A stretch of 64,000 nucleotides of DNA, taken from assembly GCF_019431355.1 (NCBI RefSeq), contig NZ_CP080269.1, positions 62,001 to 126,000 of the forward strand. Reading direction: 5' to 3'. This document shows, one piece after another, positions 27,091 to 34,219 of this stretch. The translations under genes were made by a program, and so were the position numbers. The notes beneath the pieces are model-generated. The model had not been told where the DNA came from and did no database searches. It saw only the letters and a list, made by a program, of their open reading frames with translations. Origin of the DNA: Paenibacillus sp. R14(2021) (lineage in GTDB: Bacteria > Bacillota > Bacilli > Paenibacillales > Paenibacillaceae). How positions within the stretch are numbered: the first letter of the stretch is position 1; each line of letters starts with the position of its first letter.

Positions 27091-27154
27091 TTGACAGGGT
27101 AGTGTATTACGGGTATAGTACACATATAGTGTATGAATCACATAGTACATACAC
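27091..27154 (+). promoter_or_regulatory. SigA promoter and YtrA-like operator of the GntR-ABC cassette
   Basis: TTGACA (27091-27096) and TATAGT (27114-27119) are 17 bp apart, a near-consensus promoter. Overlapping and following it are GTGTA (27102)...TACAC (27119-27123) and GTGTATG (27129-27135)...CATACAC (27148-27154), each pair with a 12-bp spacer, and TACAC-ATATA-GTGTA between them. YtrA-subfamily regulators are known to bind AGTGTA-type inverted repeats, so this is very likely the autoregulatory operator. Confidence 0.75.
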
Positions 27155-27191
27155 CAGAATAAGGGAATTCCAGGGCAGAGGTGATGATCCG

Positions 27192-27593
27192 TTGGAAGTG
27201 AAATTCAATAATCGCGACCCCGTCTATATGCAGGTGGTTCAGCTTTTCAAGGAACAGATCGCGACGGGACAGCTGGCGAAGGGGCAGGTCATTCCCTCTC
27301 GCCGAGAGCTTGCGGGCACGCTGCAAATCAACCCCAACACCGTTCAGAAAGCGTACAAAGAAATGGAGGAACAAGGTTTGATCGTAACGGAAGGAAATTC
27401 GCCCAGCCGAATCACGACAGATGAACGAGTCTTGCAAGCGATAAGAGGAGAGCTTATCGCGGATGCTGTCAATGCCTTCGTCGCATCGATTCATAAAATA
27501 CAAGTTCCGGTCGACGAGCTGCTTGCCATCGTAAAGCTGCGCATCGAGGACAGCTACGCTAGGAACGCAGAGGAGGGAATCGGCCATGATTGA
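27192..27593 (+). CDS. GntR-family transcriptional regulator, YtrA subfamily
   Basis: This is a short (133-residue) GntR protein: a winged helix (about 5-75, with VIPSRRELAGTLQINPNTVQKAYKEMEEQGLI) and only a small helical C-terminal part, typical of the YtrA subfamily that represses its own ABC transporter operon. I chose TTG 27192, which has AGAGGTGA seven bases before it; the open frame extends upstream through the sigE terminator and is not credible. It overlaps the ATPase gene by 8 bp. Confidence 0.9.
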   Translation: MEVKFNNRDPVYMQVVQLFKEQIATGQLAKGQVIPSRRELAGTLQINPNTVQKAYKEMEEQGLIVTEGNSPSRITTDERVLQAIRGELIADAVNAFVASIHKIQVPVDELLAIVKLRIEDSYARNAEEGIGHD

Positions 27594-28275
27594 AGTCAAA
27601 GGAATCGGCAAGAAATACGGCCGCAAGCATGTGCTGAAGAACGTGTCCTTTACAGCGGAGAAAGGGCAGATCACCTGCTTGATTGGCATTAACGGCGTCG
27701 GTAAATCAACCGTCCTGAAGGCGATCATGGGTCTAACGCCTATCGCGTCCGGGGGGATTCTGATTGATGGCCATCCGCTAAGCAGTCCGTCCTATGAGAA
27801 AATAACCTTTATTCCCGATGCGATTACAATGCCGCCGAACATGACGGTCGACCACTGCAAGCAATTTATGAAAGATTATTATAGCAGCTGGAATGCGAAG
27901 CGGGCTGACGAGCTTACTGGATTTTTCAAGCTGAACGGCGGGGATAAAGTCGGCGAACTGTCCAAAGGCAATGCGGCTAAGCTCAATTTGCTGCTAGGTT
28001 TGGCGCTTGACGTGGATTACGTGCTCATGGACGAACCGTTCTCCGGGATTGACATGTTCAGCAGGGAACAGATCGCATCCGTCTTTACAAGTCATCTGAT
28101 CGAGGAGCGAGGCGTGATCATCACGACGCACGAGATCAATGATATTGAGCACCTGATCGATAAGGCCGTCCTGCTCGATAACGGCATCGTTCGCCGGGAA
28201 TTCGATACCGATACGGTTCGGCAGGAAGAAGGAAAGTCGGTTATGGACGTCATGAGAGAGGTGTACAACGGATGA
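27586..28275 (+). CDS. ABC transporter ATP-binding protein (YtrB-like)
   Basis: 229 residues with Walker A GINGVGKST (about 37), Walker B YVLMDEP (about 147) and H-loop TTHEIND (about 181). The signature motif is degenerate (LSKGN instead of LSGGQ), which is common in this BcrA/YtrB-like group. The gene overlaps the regulator upstream and, by 4 bp (ATGA), the permease downstream, so the three are coordinately translated. The substrate is unknown. Related systems respond to cell-wall antibiotics, but that is only an analogy here. Confidence 0.9.
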   Translation: MIEVKGIGKKYGRKHVLKNVSFTAEKGQITCLIGINGVGKSTVLKAIMGLTPIASGGILIDGHPLSSPSYEKITFIPDAITMPPNMTVDHCKQFMKDYYSSWNAKRADELTGFFKLNGGDKVGELSKGNAAKLNLLLGLALDVDYVLMDEPFSGIDMFSREQIASVFTSHLIEERGVIITTHEINDIEHLIDKAVLLDNGIVRREFDTDTVRQEEGKSVMDVMREVYNG

Positions 28276-29108
28276 ATCGGTATTTGAAGCTTGTCCATTG
28301 GGAAATTACGCGGTTTTGGAAAATGTTAATGATCATGGCCTTGGTGACGATCGTGATGCAATGCGCCGGTGTCATTTACGTGACGAAGCGGCATATCAGT
28401 CAGGTAAATGAAAGCATTCAAATGAACAACAGCACGATCGCGGCTTACGTGCAGCATTATGGCAAATTATCGTTTATTGAAGGCATCGAGCAGGCGGGGC
28501 TGGCCATTTACGCGTCAATAACGGTCTGCATCGGCGTACTGATCCTTTACGTGTTCTTCATTTGGTATAAGGAATGGCTCGGCAAGAACACGTTCATCTA
28601 CCGCTTGCTGACGCTGCCGACCGCGAGGCGGAATATCTATTTCGCCAAGCTTACAGCGATACTATTATTTATCTTCGCACTCGTGGCGCTTCAGATTGTG
28701 CTTGTGCCGCTTGAGAACGGCTTGTATATGCTGGCAGGCGGGAATACGCTCTTCGCGTCAAGCGGTATGTTCGAACTTATTAGCAGTAATCGTTTGCTGC
28801 ACATCCTGATTCCCCAGACCTTTACGGACTTTGTCGTCAATTACGGTACAGGCGCCATCTTCGTCTTGATCATCTTCACGGGAGTGCTCTTGGAACGCAG
28901 CTACAGGCTGAAGGGAATCGCGGCCGCAGTGTTGTTTATCGTTACCGCTTGTCTCTTCATGATCTTGCCGCTCGTCCTGTTGACTCGAATGGCGGAAAAT
29001 CTCTACCAGAACGAGATTTTCTTTATTGAAGCGGCACTCGGGCTAATCGTTGCCGCGGTCACGATATGGCTTGGCCTGCATTTGATTACGAAGAAGGTTA
29101 CAGTATAG
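28272..29108 (+). CDS. ABC transporter permease-like membrane protein
   Basis: 278 residues with about six transmembrane segments (near 15-35, 75-97, 120-142, 192-212, 218-240 and 250-272) and no signal peptide. It forms the membrane partner of the upstream ATPase. It begins inside the ATPase stop codon (ATGA overlap) and is followed after 13 bp by a membrane-anchored protein gene. Family-level assignment rests on topology and context. Confidence 0.8.
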   Translation: MNRYLKLVHWEITRFWKMLMIMALVTIVMQCAGVIYVTKRHISQVNESIQMNNSTIAAYVQHYGKLSFIEGIEQAGLAIYASITVCIGVLILYVFFIWYKEWLGKNTFIYRLLTLPTARRNIYFAKLTAILLFIFALVALQIVLVPLENGLYMLAGGNTLFASSGMFELISSNRLLHILIPQTFTDFVVNYGTGAIFVLIIFTGVLLERSYRLKGIAAAVLFIVTACLFMILPLVLLTRMAENLYQNEIFFIEAALGLIVAAVTIWLGLHLITKKVTV

Positions 29109-29121
29109 GAGGCGCATAAAC

Positions 29122-30408
29122 ATGAGAAGGTATTGGTTTTCGATTGCGCTTCCGGTATTCATTGCCGCAAGCATCGGTACCTATTACGTAGGTAAGGCCA
29201 CCAGGGATTTGCCGGATTACAAGCTTCAAAGCGCTGCTGGAGATGCGAGGGAGGCGAAGGATCTCGTATTCGAGGGAGAGGCTAAATTCAATAAGCTCAG
29301 CAGGTATCAGCTTCAAATCGGCATTGACGGTGCGAGCTACGAGGGAAAGAAGTCCATGATCGGACAGATAATCGAAGCGGATTACGCAGAAATGAACCCG
29401 GATATAGCCCGGTTGAAGAAGGCGAATAAGAGCTTTGCTCGCGGCAAGGGAAGCTTCAACGGGTTCTATGCTGATACAAATAAGCTTGCTTATGCCTTAG
29501 CTAAAAGAAGCCAGGGAAAATCCCTCGACGGCCGCGATAATTATTCGATTCTGATCTACACGCTGGATGTGGATTCTGGCAAGAAACGCCATTTCGAGGC
29601 CGTGCTGCCGGAGAAACAGAAATTCTCATCGTTCTATATTTACGATGTTCAAGCATCGCCGGATAACCGACTGAAGCTTCTGGTTCAGCAGTCCGAGGAG
29701 AAGCTGAGCGATATGCGCGGAGGCAGCTTGAAGTCCGAAATTCACTTGTATACGATCGACTTGGACAAAGAAGGAATCGCCGGCGATCAGACGATTGCTG
29801 CGGACAAGGCGCTGGGCGGAGGCAAAGCGGAGCAGTACACGATCAACGAAGTGAACGCCAACGTCGCTTCTCCGTCGGATTATGCGTTCATTGTCGAAAC
29901 GACCGTTCGAATCAGCAAAGACGCTGACGGCAACACGAACGAGCGGGACATTGTCAATCGCTACGCGGTGTATGATTACGCATCCGCCAAGCTTACGCCG
30001 GTTGCCGGAGGGGAGGGCAAAGGCTCGAAGGACAATGGAGCGCTGTACGTGAACGGCGATAAGCTAATTGCCTTGTCGATGAACGGCAGCGAGCTTCATG
30101 TTCAAAGCAGCGATCTCCCGAACGGCGAAGTGCTGCGCAGTTTGACATCCCTCTCTTGCTCAAGGGAAGCCTATTATCGGGCATGCTGCATTTCGTTTAC
30201 GACGGGCGTCTGTATGTGTTTAATCGCGTGGGTAAGAAAAACGAGGTGCTCATTGCGGATTTATCCGGCGGCAAGGTGGTCTACCAGGGGAAATTGGCGG
30301 TCGACGGCACAGCCAAGCAGCAGGAGGAACGAATGGCCGCGCTGCAGGTGTACAACTTCTATCTCGCCCCGTAATAGTACCAGACAAGCCTGCGGCGACC
30401 TGCCGTAG
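29122..30408 (+). CDS. Membrane-anchored extracellular protein of the ABC cassette, 3' end frameshifted
   Basis: The N-terminus has one membrane anchor (about 5-25) followed by a large soluble domain rich in Lys, Asp and beta-type stretches; I do not recognise the family. Up to about residue 340 the composition is normal. From 30141 the frame runs into an Arg/Cys/Ser-rich stretch that looks out of frame. The expected continuation, IPLLLKGSLLSGMLHFVYDG and onward to NFYLAP, sits in the -1 frame and ends at 30374. One extra T in GCAGTTTGACATC would restore NGEVLRSFDIPLLLKG. So the gene is either disrupted by a 1-nt deletion, uses frameshifting, or contains a sequencing error. Confidence 0.75.
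   Translation: MRRYWFSIALPVFIAASIGTYYVGKATRDLPDYKLQSAAGDAREAKDLVFEGEAKFNKLSRYQLQIGIDGASYEGKKSMIGQIIEADYAEMNPDIARLKKANKSFARGKGSFNGFYADTNKLAYALAKRSQGKSLDGRDNYSILIYTLDVDSGKKRHFEAVLPEKQKFSSFYIYDVQASPDNRLKLLVQQSEEKLSDMRGGSLKSEIHLYTIDLDKEGIAGDQTIAADKALGGGKAEQYTINEVNANVASPSDYAFIVETTVRISKDADGNTNERDIVNRYAVYDYASAKLTPVAGGEGKGSKDNGALYVNGDKLIALSMNGSELHVQSSDLPNGEVLRSLTSLSCSREAYYRACCISFTTGVCMCLIAWVRKTRCSLRIYPAARWSTRGNWRSTAQPSSRRNEWPRCRCTTSISPRNSTRQACGDLP
30141..30374 (+). pseudogene. Displaced in-frame 3' part of the preceding gene (-1 frame)
   Basis: Codons TTT GAC ATC CCT at 30141 continue to a stop at 30372-30374 and encode a well-behaved C-terminus (VYDGRLYVFNRVGKK, then IADLSGGKVVYQGK). It has no start codon or ribosome binding site of its own and directly continues the protein encoded upstream in the other frame. 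The composite gene would span 29122-30374. Confidence 0.7.
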
Positions 30409-30419
30409 GCTTGTTTTTT
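30384..30419 (+). terminator. Terminator of the GntR-ABC cassette
   Basis: ACAAGCCTGCGGC pairs with GCCGTAGGCTTGT around a short GACCT loop, followed by TTTTTT. Confidence 0.9.
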
Positions 30420-30482
30420 GCTCTCATTTATGCTTATCCGAGCCTCCAGTTTCTTGTATTTGGCAGGGAATAAATTGGGGGT

Positions 30483-30517
30483 CCAAGGAGATACTGAACA
30501 TTAATGTTTCTCCTTGG
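30483..30517 (+). promoter_or_regulatory. Leader hairpin in front of sigG
   Basis: CCAAGGAGA (30483-30491) and TCTCCTTGG (30509-30517) are perfect inverse arms, and the loop holds the palindrome AACATTAATGTT. The 3' arm includes the first two G residues of the sigG ribosome binding site GGGAGGT (30516-30522). In B. subtilis a leader hairpin lowers sigG translation, so a similar role is plausible. Confidence 0.6.
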
Positions 30518-30529
30518 GAGGTAATCACG

Positions 30530-31312
30530 TTGACCCGAAACAAAGTCGAGATTTGTGGAGTGGATACCGCGAAACTGCCCGTCCTCACGAATGCCGAGAT
30601 GCGCGAGCTCTTCACGGCATTGCAAACGCAAAATGAGTGGGCAGCAAGAGAGAAATTAGTCAATGGCAACTTGAGGCTAGTGCTTAGTGTGATTCAACGG
30701 TTTAACAACCGCGGGGAATTCGTCGACGATCTTTTCCAAGTCGGCTGCATCGGCCTCATGAAAGCAATCGACAATTTCGATCTCAGTCAGAATGTTAAAT
30801 TTTCCACCTATGCGGTGCCCATGATCATCGGCGAAATCCGCCGTTATCTCAGGGACAACAACCCTATCCGCGTATCGCGCAGCCTGCGTGACATCGCGTA
30901 TAAGGCGCTTCAGGTTCGGGACAGCTTAACGAACAAAAACTCAAGGGAGCCGACGATTTTCGAAATTTCCGAGGCGCTGAACGTTCCGAAGGAGGATGTC
31001 GTTTTTGCGCTGGATGCCATTCAAGACCCGGTATCATTGTTTGAACCGATTTATCACGACGGTGGCGACCCCATCTATGTCATGGACCAAATCAGTGATG
31101 ATAAGAACAAGGACGTTTCGTGGATCGAGGAAATCGCCCTCCGCGAAGCGATGCACAAACTGAATGAACGCGAGAAAATGATTCTCTCCATGCGGTTTTT
31201 CGAAGGGAAAACGCAAATGGAGGTTGCTGATGAAATCGGCATTTCGCAGGCGCAGGTATCCAGGCTGGAGAAGTCGGCCATTCAACAGATGCAGAAGCAT
31301 GTCAAAACGTGA
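30530..31312 (+). CDS. sigG: RNA polymerase sporulation sigma factor SigG
   Basis: SigG directs late forespore transcription. The 260-residue product starts TRNKVEICGVDTAKLPVL, the characteristic N-terminus (CsfB and SpoIIAB contact region). Region 2 is NLRLVLSVIQRFNNRGEFVDDLFQVG, and region 4 is LNEREKMILSMRFFEGKTQMEVADEIGISQAQVSRLEK. TTG 30530 is the start behind TGGGAGG. It is normally next to sigE; here 3.5 kb of GntR-ABC genes separate them. Its promoter would be SigF/SigG type; I could not assign one confidently. Confidence 0.97.
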   Translation: MTRNKVEICGVDTAKLPVLTNAEMRELFTALQTQNEWAAREKLVNGNLRLVLSVIQRFNNRGEFVDDLFQVGCIGLMKAIDNFDLSQNVKFSTYAVPMIIGEIRRYLRDNNPIRVSRSLRDIAYKALQVRDSLTNKNSREPTIFEISEALNVPKEDVVFALDAIQDPVSLFEPIYHDGGDPIYVMDQISDDKNKDVSWIEEIALREAMHKLNEREKMILSMRFFEGKTQMEVADEIGISQAQVSRLEKSAIQQMQKHVKT

Positions 31313-31335
31313 AATAAGCAGAGTCGATAACAAAC

Positions 31336-31371
31336 GGCGGCCCGGAACATGTTCCGGACTGCCTTTTTTAT
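31336..31371 (+). terminator. Terminator after sigG
   Basis: GGC-GGC-CCGGAACATGTTCCGG-ACT-GCC: a 16-bp palindrome core inside a GGC/GCC outer pair, followed by TTTTTT. Confidence 0.85.
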
Positions 31372-31431
31372 GCGTATTGCAGGCCGCACTCTGCTGGTTG
31401 CCCGGATGAGGGATAATTACTGCCAAGCAGG

Positions 31432-31459
31432 ACATTTTGCCCAGCAGGCACATATAGTA
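31432..31459 (+). promoter_or_regulatory. Candidate sporulation promoter of ylmC
   Basis: CATATAGTA at 31451-31459 fits the SigK -10 pattern CATAnnnTA, and an AC dinucleotide (31432-31433) lies 17 bp before it as in SigK -35 elements. Similar to SigE elements too. It is 64 bp upstream of the ylmC start. The evidence is motif only. Confidence 0.3.
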
Positions 31460-31522
31460 TTAATAAAGGCCTGTTTTGGATGCGTTCTCTCAGTCCTCCT
31501 GGAAGCGTGGTGAACGATAAGC

Positions 31523-31798
31523 ATGAAAATTTCCGATTTCCAAACGAAGGATGTCATCAACATCGTAGACGGCCGCAAGCTTGGACAGATCAGCGATTTG
31601 GAGCTGGATTTGCGCCAAGGGCGGATCGATTCCATCGTCGTACCGAATTACTCCCGTTTCTTCGGCTTATTCGGCGGCGGCACCGATGTCGTCATTCCGT
31701 GGCGCAATATCGTAAAGATCGGCACGGATGTCGTGCTGGTCCGGATCGATGATGCCAAAGTGTATCGTACGGAAGAGGACGACGTTGTCGTTCGTTAA
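31523..31798 (+). CDS. ylmC: YlmC/YmxH family PRC-barrel sporulation protein
   Basis: 91 residues forming a single PRC-barrel-like domain: MKISDFQTKDVINIVDGRKLG, then LDLRQGRIDSIVVP and VVIPWRNIVKIGTDVVLVR. YlmC/YmxH proteins are conserved in spore formers and expressed in sporulation; the biochemical role is unknown. The gene sits between sigG and pgeF as in Bacillus. GTGGTGAA precedes ATG 31523. Confidence 0.88.
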   Translation: MKISDFQTKDVINIVDGRKLGQISDLELDLRQGRIDSIVVPNYSRFFGLFGGGTDVVIPWRNIVKIGTDVVLVRIDDAKVYRTEEDDVVVR

Positions 31799-31887
31799 CC
31801 AATTGAACGTACCCGCTTCCGCGGGAGTGTCCTGGACTCGCGCGGAGGCTTGCTGCATGATACACTTAACAGCAGAGGTGAACCGAG

Positions 31888-32745
31888 ATGATGGAACCGT
31901 TTAAGTTGACACATTCAGCGAAGAAGCCTTCGCTTTTTTTATTGCCCCATTGGACCGAGCGTTACGCCGGCGTGGCAGCAGGCTTCTCAAGCCGCCATGG
32001 CGGCGTTAGCGAACCCCCTTGGGAGACGCTGAACTGCGGCTTGCATGTCGGCGACGTTTCACAGGACGTCGTCAATAATCGGCGCTTGCTCGCCGATGAA
32101 CTGGGCTGGCCGTTCGAAGCATGGACATGCGCGGAACAGGTGCACGGCTGCCATGTGCATGTCGTGGAGGCGGAGGATCGCGGGAGGGGAGCCGACAGCT
32201 TGGATTCCGCCATCGGAGACGCGGACGCGCTGATTACGAATGAGCGAAACGTCCTGTTGACCTCGTTGTATGCGGACTGCGTGCCCCTATACTTCTTCGA
32301 TCCTTCAGCAGGCGTGATTGCGCTGGCGCATGCCGGCTGGAAAGGCACCGTGCTGGAGATCGCCCGTAAAACAGTAGAGAAGATGACAGCCCGTTTCGGC
32401 TGCAAGCCGGAAGATGTCCAAGCGGCTATCGGGCCGTCGATCGGACTGTGCTGTTATGAAGTGAACGAAGTCGTCCTGGAGCGGGCTGTGCCAATTATGA
32501 AGCAGCTGAACTTGAAGCCAGCGGAGCTGGTAGTTCCGACCTCGGGCGGGAAGGCGCGCATAAACTTGAAAGAATTGAATCGACAGATTATGATAAAAGC
32601 AGGAATTTTGCCGAGCCATATCGAATGTTCACAGTGGTGTACTGGCTGTTCCACGGATCTGTTCTTTTCTCACCGGATGGAAGGCGGGGCAACCGGCCGC
32701 ATGGTGAGCTGGATCGGAATGAGAGAAGGAGATTTTAACGCGTGA
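31888..32745 (+). CDS. pgeF: Peptidoglycan editing factor PgeF / purine nucleoside phosphorylase (YlmD, YfiH family)
   Basis: Members of this Cu/Zn-binding family act as purine nucleoside phosphorylases/adenosine deaminases and have been linked to removal of mis-built UDP-MurNAc-L-Ser. 285 residues with SSRHGGVS near 32, the metal ligands in EQVHG (about 85), DCVPLYFFD (about 131) and ALAHAGWKGT (about 148), and CCYEVNEVV near 190. AGAGGTGAACC precedes a double ATG at 31888. It overlaps the next gene by 4 bp. Confidence 0.92.
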   Translation: MMEPFKLTHSAKKPSLFLLPHWTERYAGVAAGFSSRHGGVSEPPWETLNCGLHVGDVSQDVVNNRRLLADELGWPFEAWTCAEQVHGCHVHVVEAEDRGRGADSLDSAIGDADALITNERNVLLTSLYADCVPLYFFDPSAGVIALAHAGWKGTVLEIARKTVEKMTARFGCKPEDVQAAIGPSIGLCCYEVNEVVLERAVPIMKQLNLKPAELVVPTSGGKARINLKELNRQIMIKAGILPSHIECSQWCTGCSTDLFFSHRMEGGATGRMVSWIGMREGDFNA

Positions 32746-33464
32746 CTTTAGCTGAACGTATGGAAGCGGTTGAACGAAAGCTGGCAGAGGCCTGCGCGAG
32801 AAGCGGCCGAAACCGGGCTGACATCGAGCTTATTGCGGTAACGAAGTATGTAGGCGTTCAGGAGACGCAGCAGGTGCTGCGGCACGGACTTGTTCATATG
32901 GGCGAGAACCGATGGCAGCATGCTGCGGACAAATGGAATGCCGTCACCGGCAGCGGTTGGGACAACGACTTGGCGAATTCGCCCGGCGGACAAGCTGTAT
33001 GGCATTTTATCGGATCGCTGCAAACGAACAAAGTGAAAGACGTCATCGGGAAGTTTACATATATTCATTCACTTGATCGGCTGTCGCTTGCCCAAGCCAT
33101 TGCGCGGAGGGCCGAGCAGCTGGGGATCGTAGTGCCTTGCTTCATTCAAGTTAACGTATCGGGCGAGGAAAGCAAGCATGGTCTTCCTGCAGAAGGGCTG
33201 ATACCGTTCGCGCGCGAACTTGCAGCGTTTCGCCATATTCGCCCAGTTGGCCTTATGACCATGGCGCCGCTAGATGCGGAAGGCGAGCAGTCCAGGCCTG
33301 TATTCAGAGGTCTTAGGGAGCTTCGCGGCGAACTGAACCGAAGCGCTGTGCTTGAAGAACCGGTTAACGGTTTATCGATGGGTATGTCGGGGGATTTCGA
33401 GATTGCGGTTGAAGAGGGCGCCACGTGGCTGAGACTCGGTACGGTGCTTGTAGGCAAGAGCTGA
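32742..33464 (+). CDS. ylmE: YggS/YlmE family pyridoxal phosphate homeostasis protein
   Basis: PLP-binding alanine-racemase-fold protein that buffers free PLP. 240 residues with the PLP lysine in ELIAVTKYV (about 33), GENRWQHAADK near 55, WHFIGSLQTNKVK near 88 and GLSMGMSGDFEIAVEEGATWLRLGTVLVG at the C-terminus. The GTG start overlaps pgeF by 4 bp and has GAAGGAG upstream. Next to sepF, as is conserved across Gram-positives. Confidence 0.95.
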   Translation: MTLAERMEAVERKLAEACARSGRNRADIELIAVTKYVGVQETQQVLRHGLVHMGENRWQHAADKWNAVTGSGWDNDLANSPGGQAVWHFIGSLQTNKVKDVIGKFTYIHSLDRLSLAQAIARRAEQLGIVVPCFIQVNVSGEESKHGLPAEGLIPFARELAAFRHIRPVGLMTMAPLDAEGEQSRPVFRGLRELRGELNRSAVLEEPVNGLSMGMSGDFEIAVEEGATWLRLGTVLVGKS

Positions 33465-33501
33465 CGGAAAGCACCATTTTGGATGAAAGAGGGCGAGAGG
33501 C

Positions 33502-33948
33502 ATGATGAACAAGTTTATGAGTTTTCTTGGACTGCAGGAAGAAGAAGAAGTCACCGAGCGGGAACGCATCGATACGCATGAAGAACAAGATGTTGAAACT
33601 TCTGCTTTCGAAGCACGTAAACAAACTGCAAAAGGCAATAATATAGTCAGCATTCATTCGCAGAAGAACGTTCGCGTTATTCTGAACGAGCCGCGCTCCT
33701 ATGAAGAAGCACAAGATATTGCGGACCATCTTCGATCACGAAAATCCGTCGTCGTCAATTTGCAGCGAGTCCGTTCCGATCAAGCCGTCAGGATCGTTGA
33801 TTTCTTGAGCGGGACAATCTACGCACTGAACGGCGGGATCTCGAAGCTTGGGCCTAACATTTTTCTATGCACGCCGGATACGGTTGAAATTCAAGGCGCA
33901 ATAACGGAAATGCTGGCAGAGGAGCAAGACTACAAAAAATCGAGGTGA
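33502..33948 (+). CDS. sepF: Cell division protein SepF
   Basis: SepF is an FtsZ-bundling protein and alternative membrane anchor of the ring. 148 residues: an N-terminal amphipathic helix (MNKFMSFLGL, the membrane anchor), an acidic linker (about 12-45), then the SepF core (about 52-140) with VILNEPRSYEEAQDIADHLRSRKSV and FLSGTIYALNGGISKLGPNIFLC. GAGAGG precedes ATG 33502. It stands in the ylm cluster between ylmE and yggT. Confidence 0.96.
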   Translation: MMNKFMSFLGLQEEEEVTERERIDTHEEQDVETSAFEARKQTAKGNNIVSIHSQKNVRVILNEPRSYEEAQDIADHLRSRKSVVVNLQRVRSDQAVRIVDFLSGTIYALNGGISKLGPNIFLCTPDTVEIQGAITEMLAEEQDYKKSR

Positions 33949-33955
33949 CCTTGAG

Positions 33956-34219
33956 TTGGATTTCGTACAATTAATATTAACCCTGTCTCAAATTTATCAG
34001 TATATGATTATCGGGTATATTCTGCTTTCGTGGCTGCCGGGTCTTCGTGACAGCTTTATCGGAGAGCTTCTTGGCAAATGCGTTGAGCCTTATTTGAAGC
34101 CGTTCCGCAGATTTATTCCTTCTATCGGGGGCGTCATCGACATTTCGCCCATCGTAGCCTTGTTCGCGCTGCAATTTGTAGCTCGCGGACTTATCTTTAT
34201 TCTTCAGCCGATCTTATGA
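33956..34219 (+). CDS. ylmG: YggT family membrane protein (YlmG)
   Basis: 87 residues with two hydrophobic segments (about 5-25 and 60-82) flanking EPYLKPFRRFIPSIGGVIDISPIVA, the YggT signature. The start is TTG 33956, preceded by GAGGTGACC. The role is uncertain; YlmG homologues affect division or nucleoid and membrane organisation. The stop overlaps the ylmH ATG. Confidence 0.93.
   Translation: MDFVQLILTLSQIYQYMIIGYILLSWLPGLRDSFIGELLGKCVEPYLKPFRRFIPSIGGVIDISPIVALFALQFVARGLIFILQPIL

Noticed and set aside
27000-27191. N-terminal extension of the GntR regulator
   Set aside because: It begins in the sigE terminator and crosses the cassette promoter and operator.
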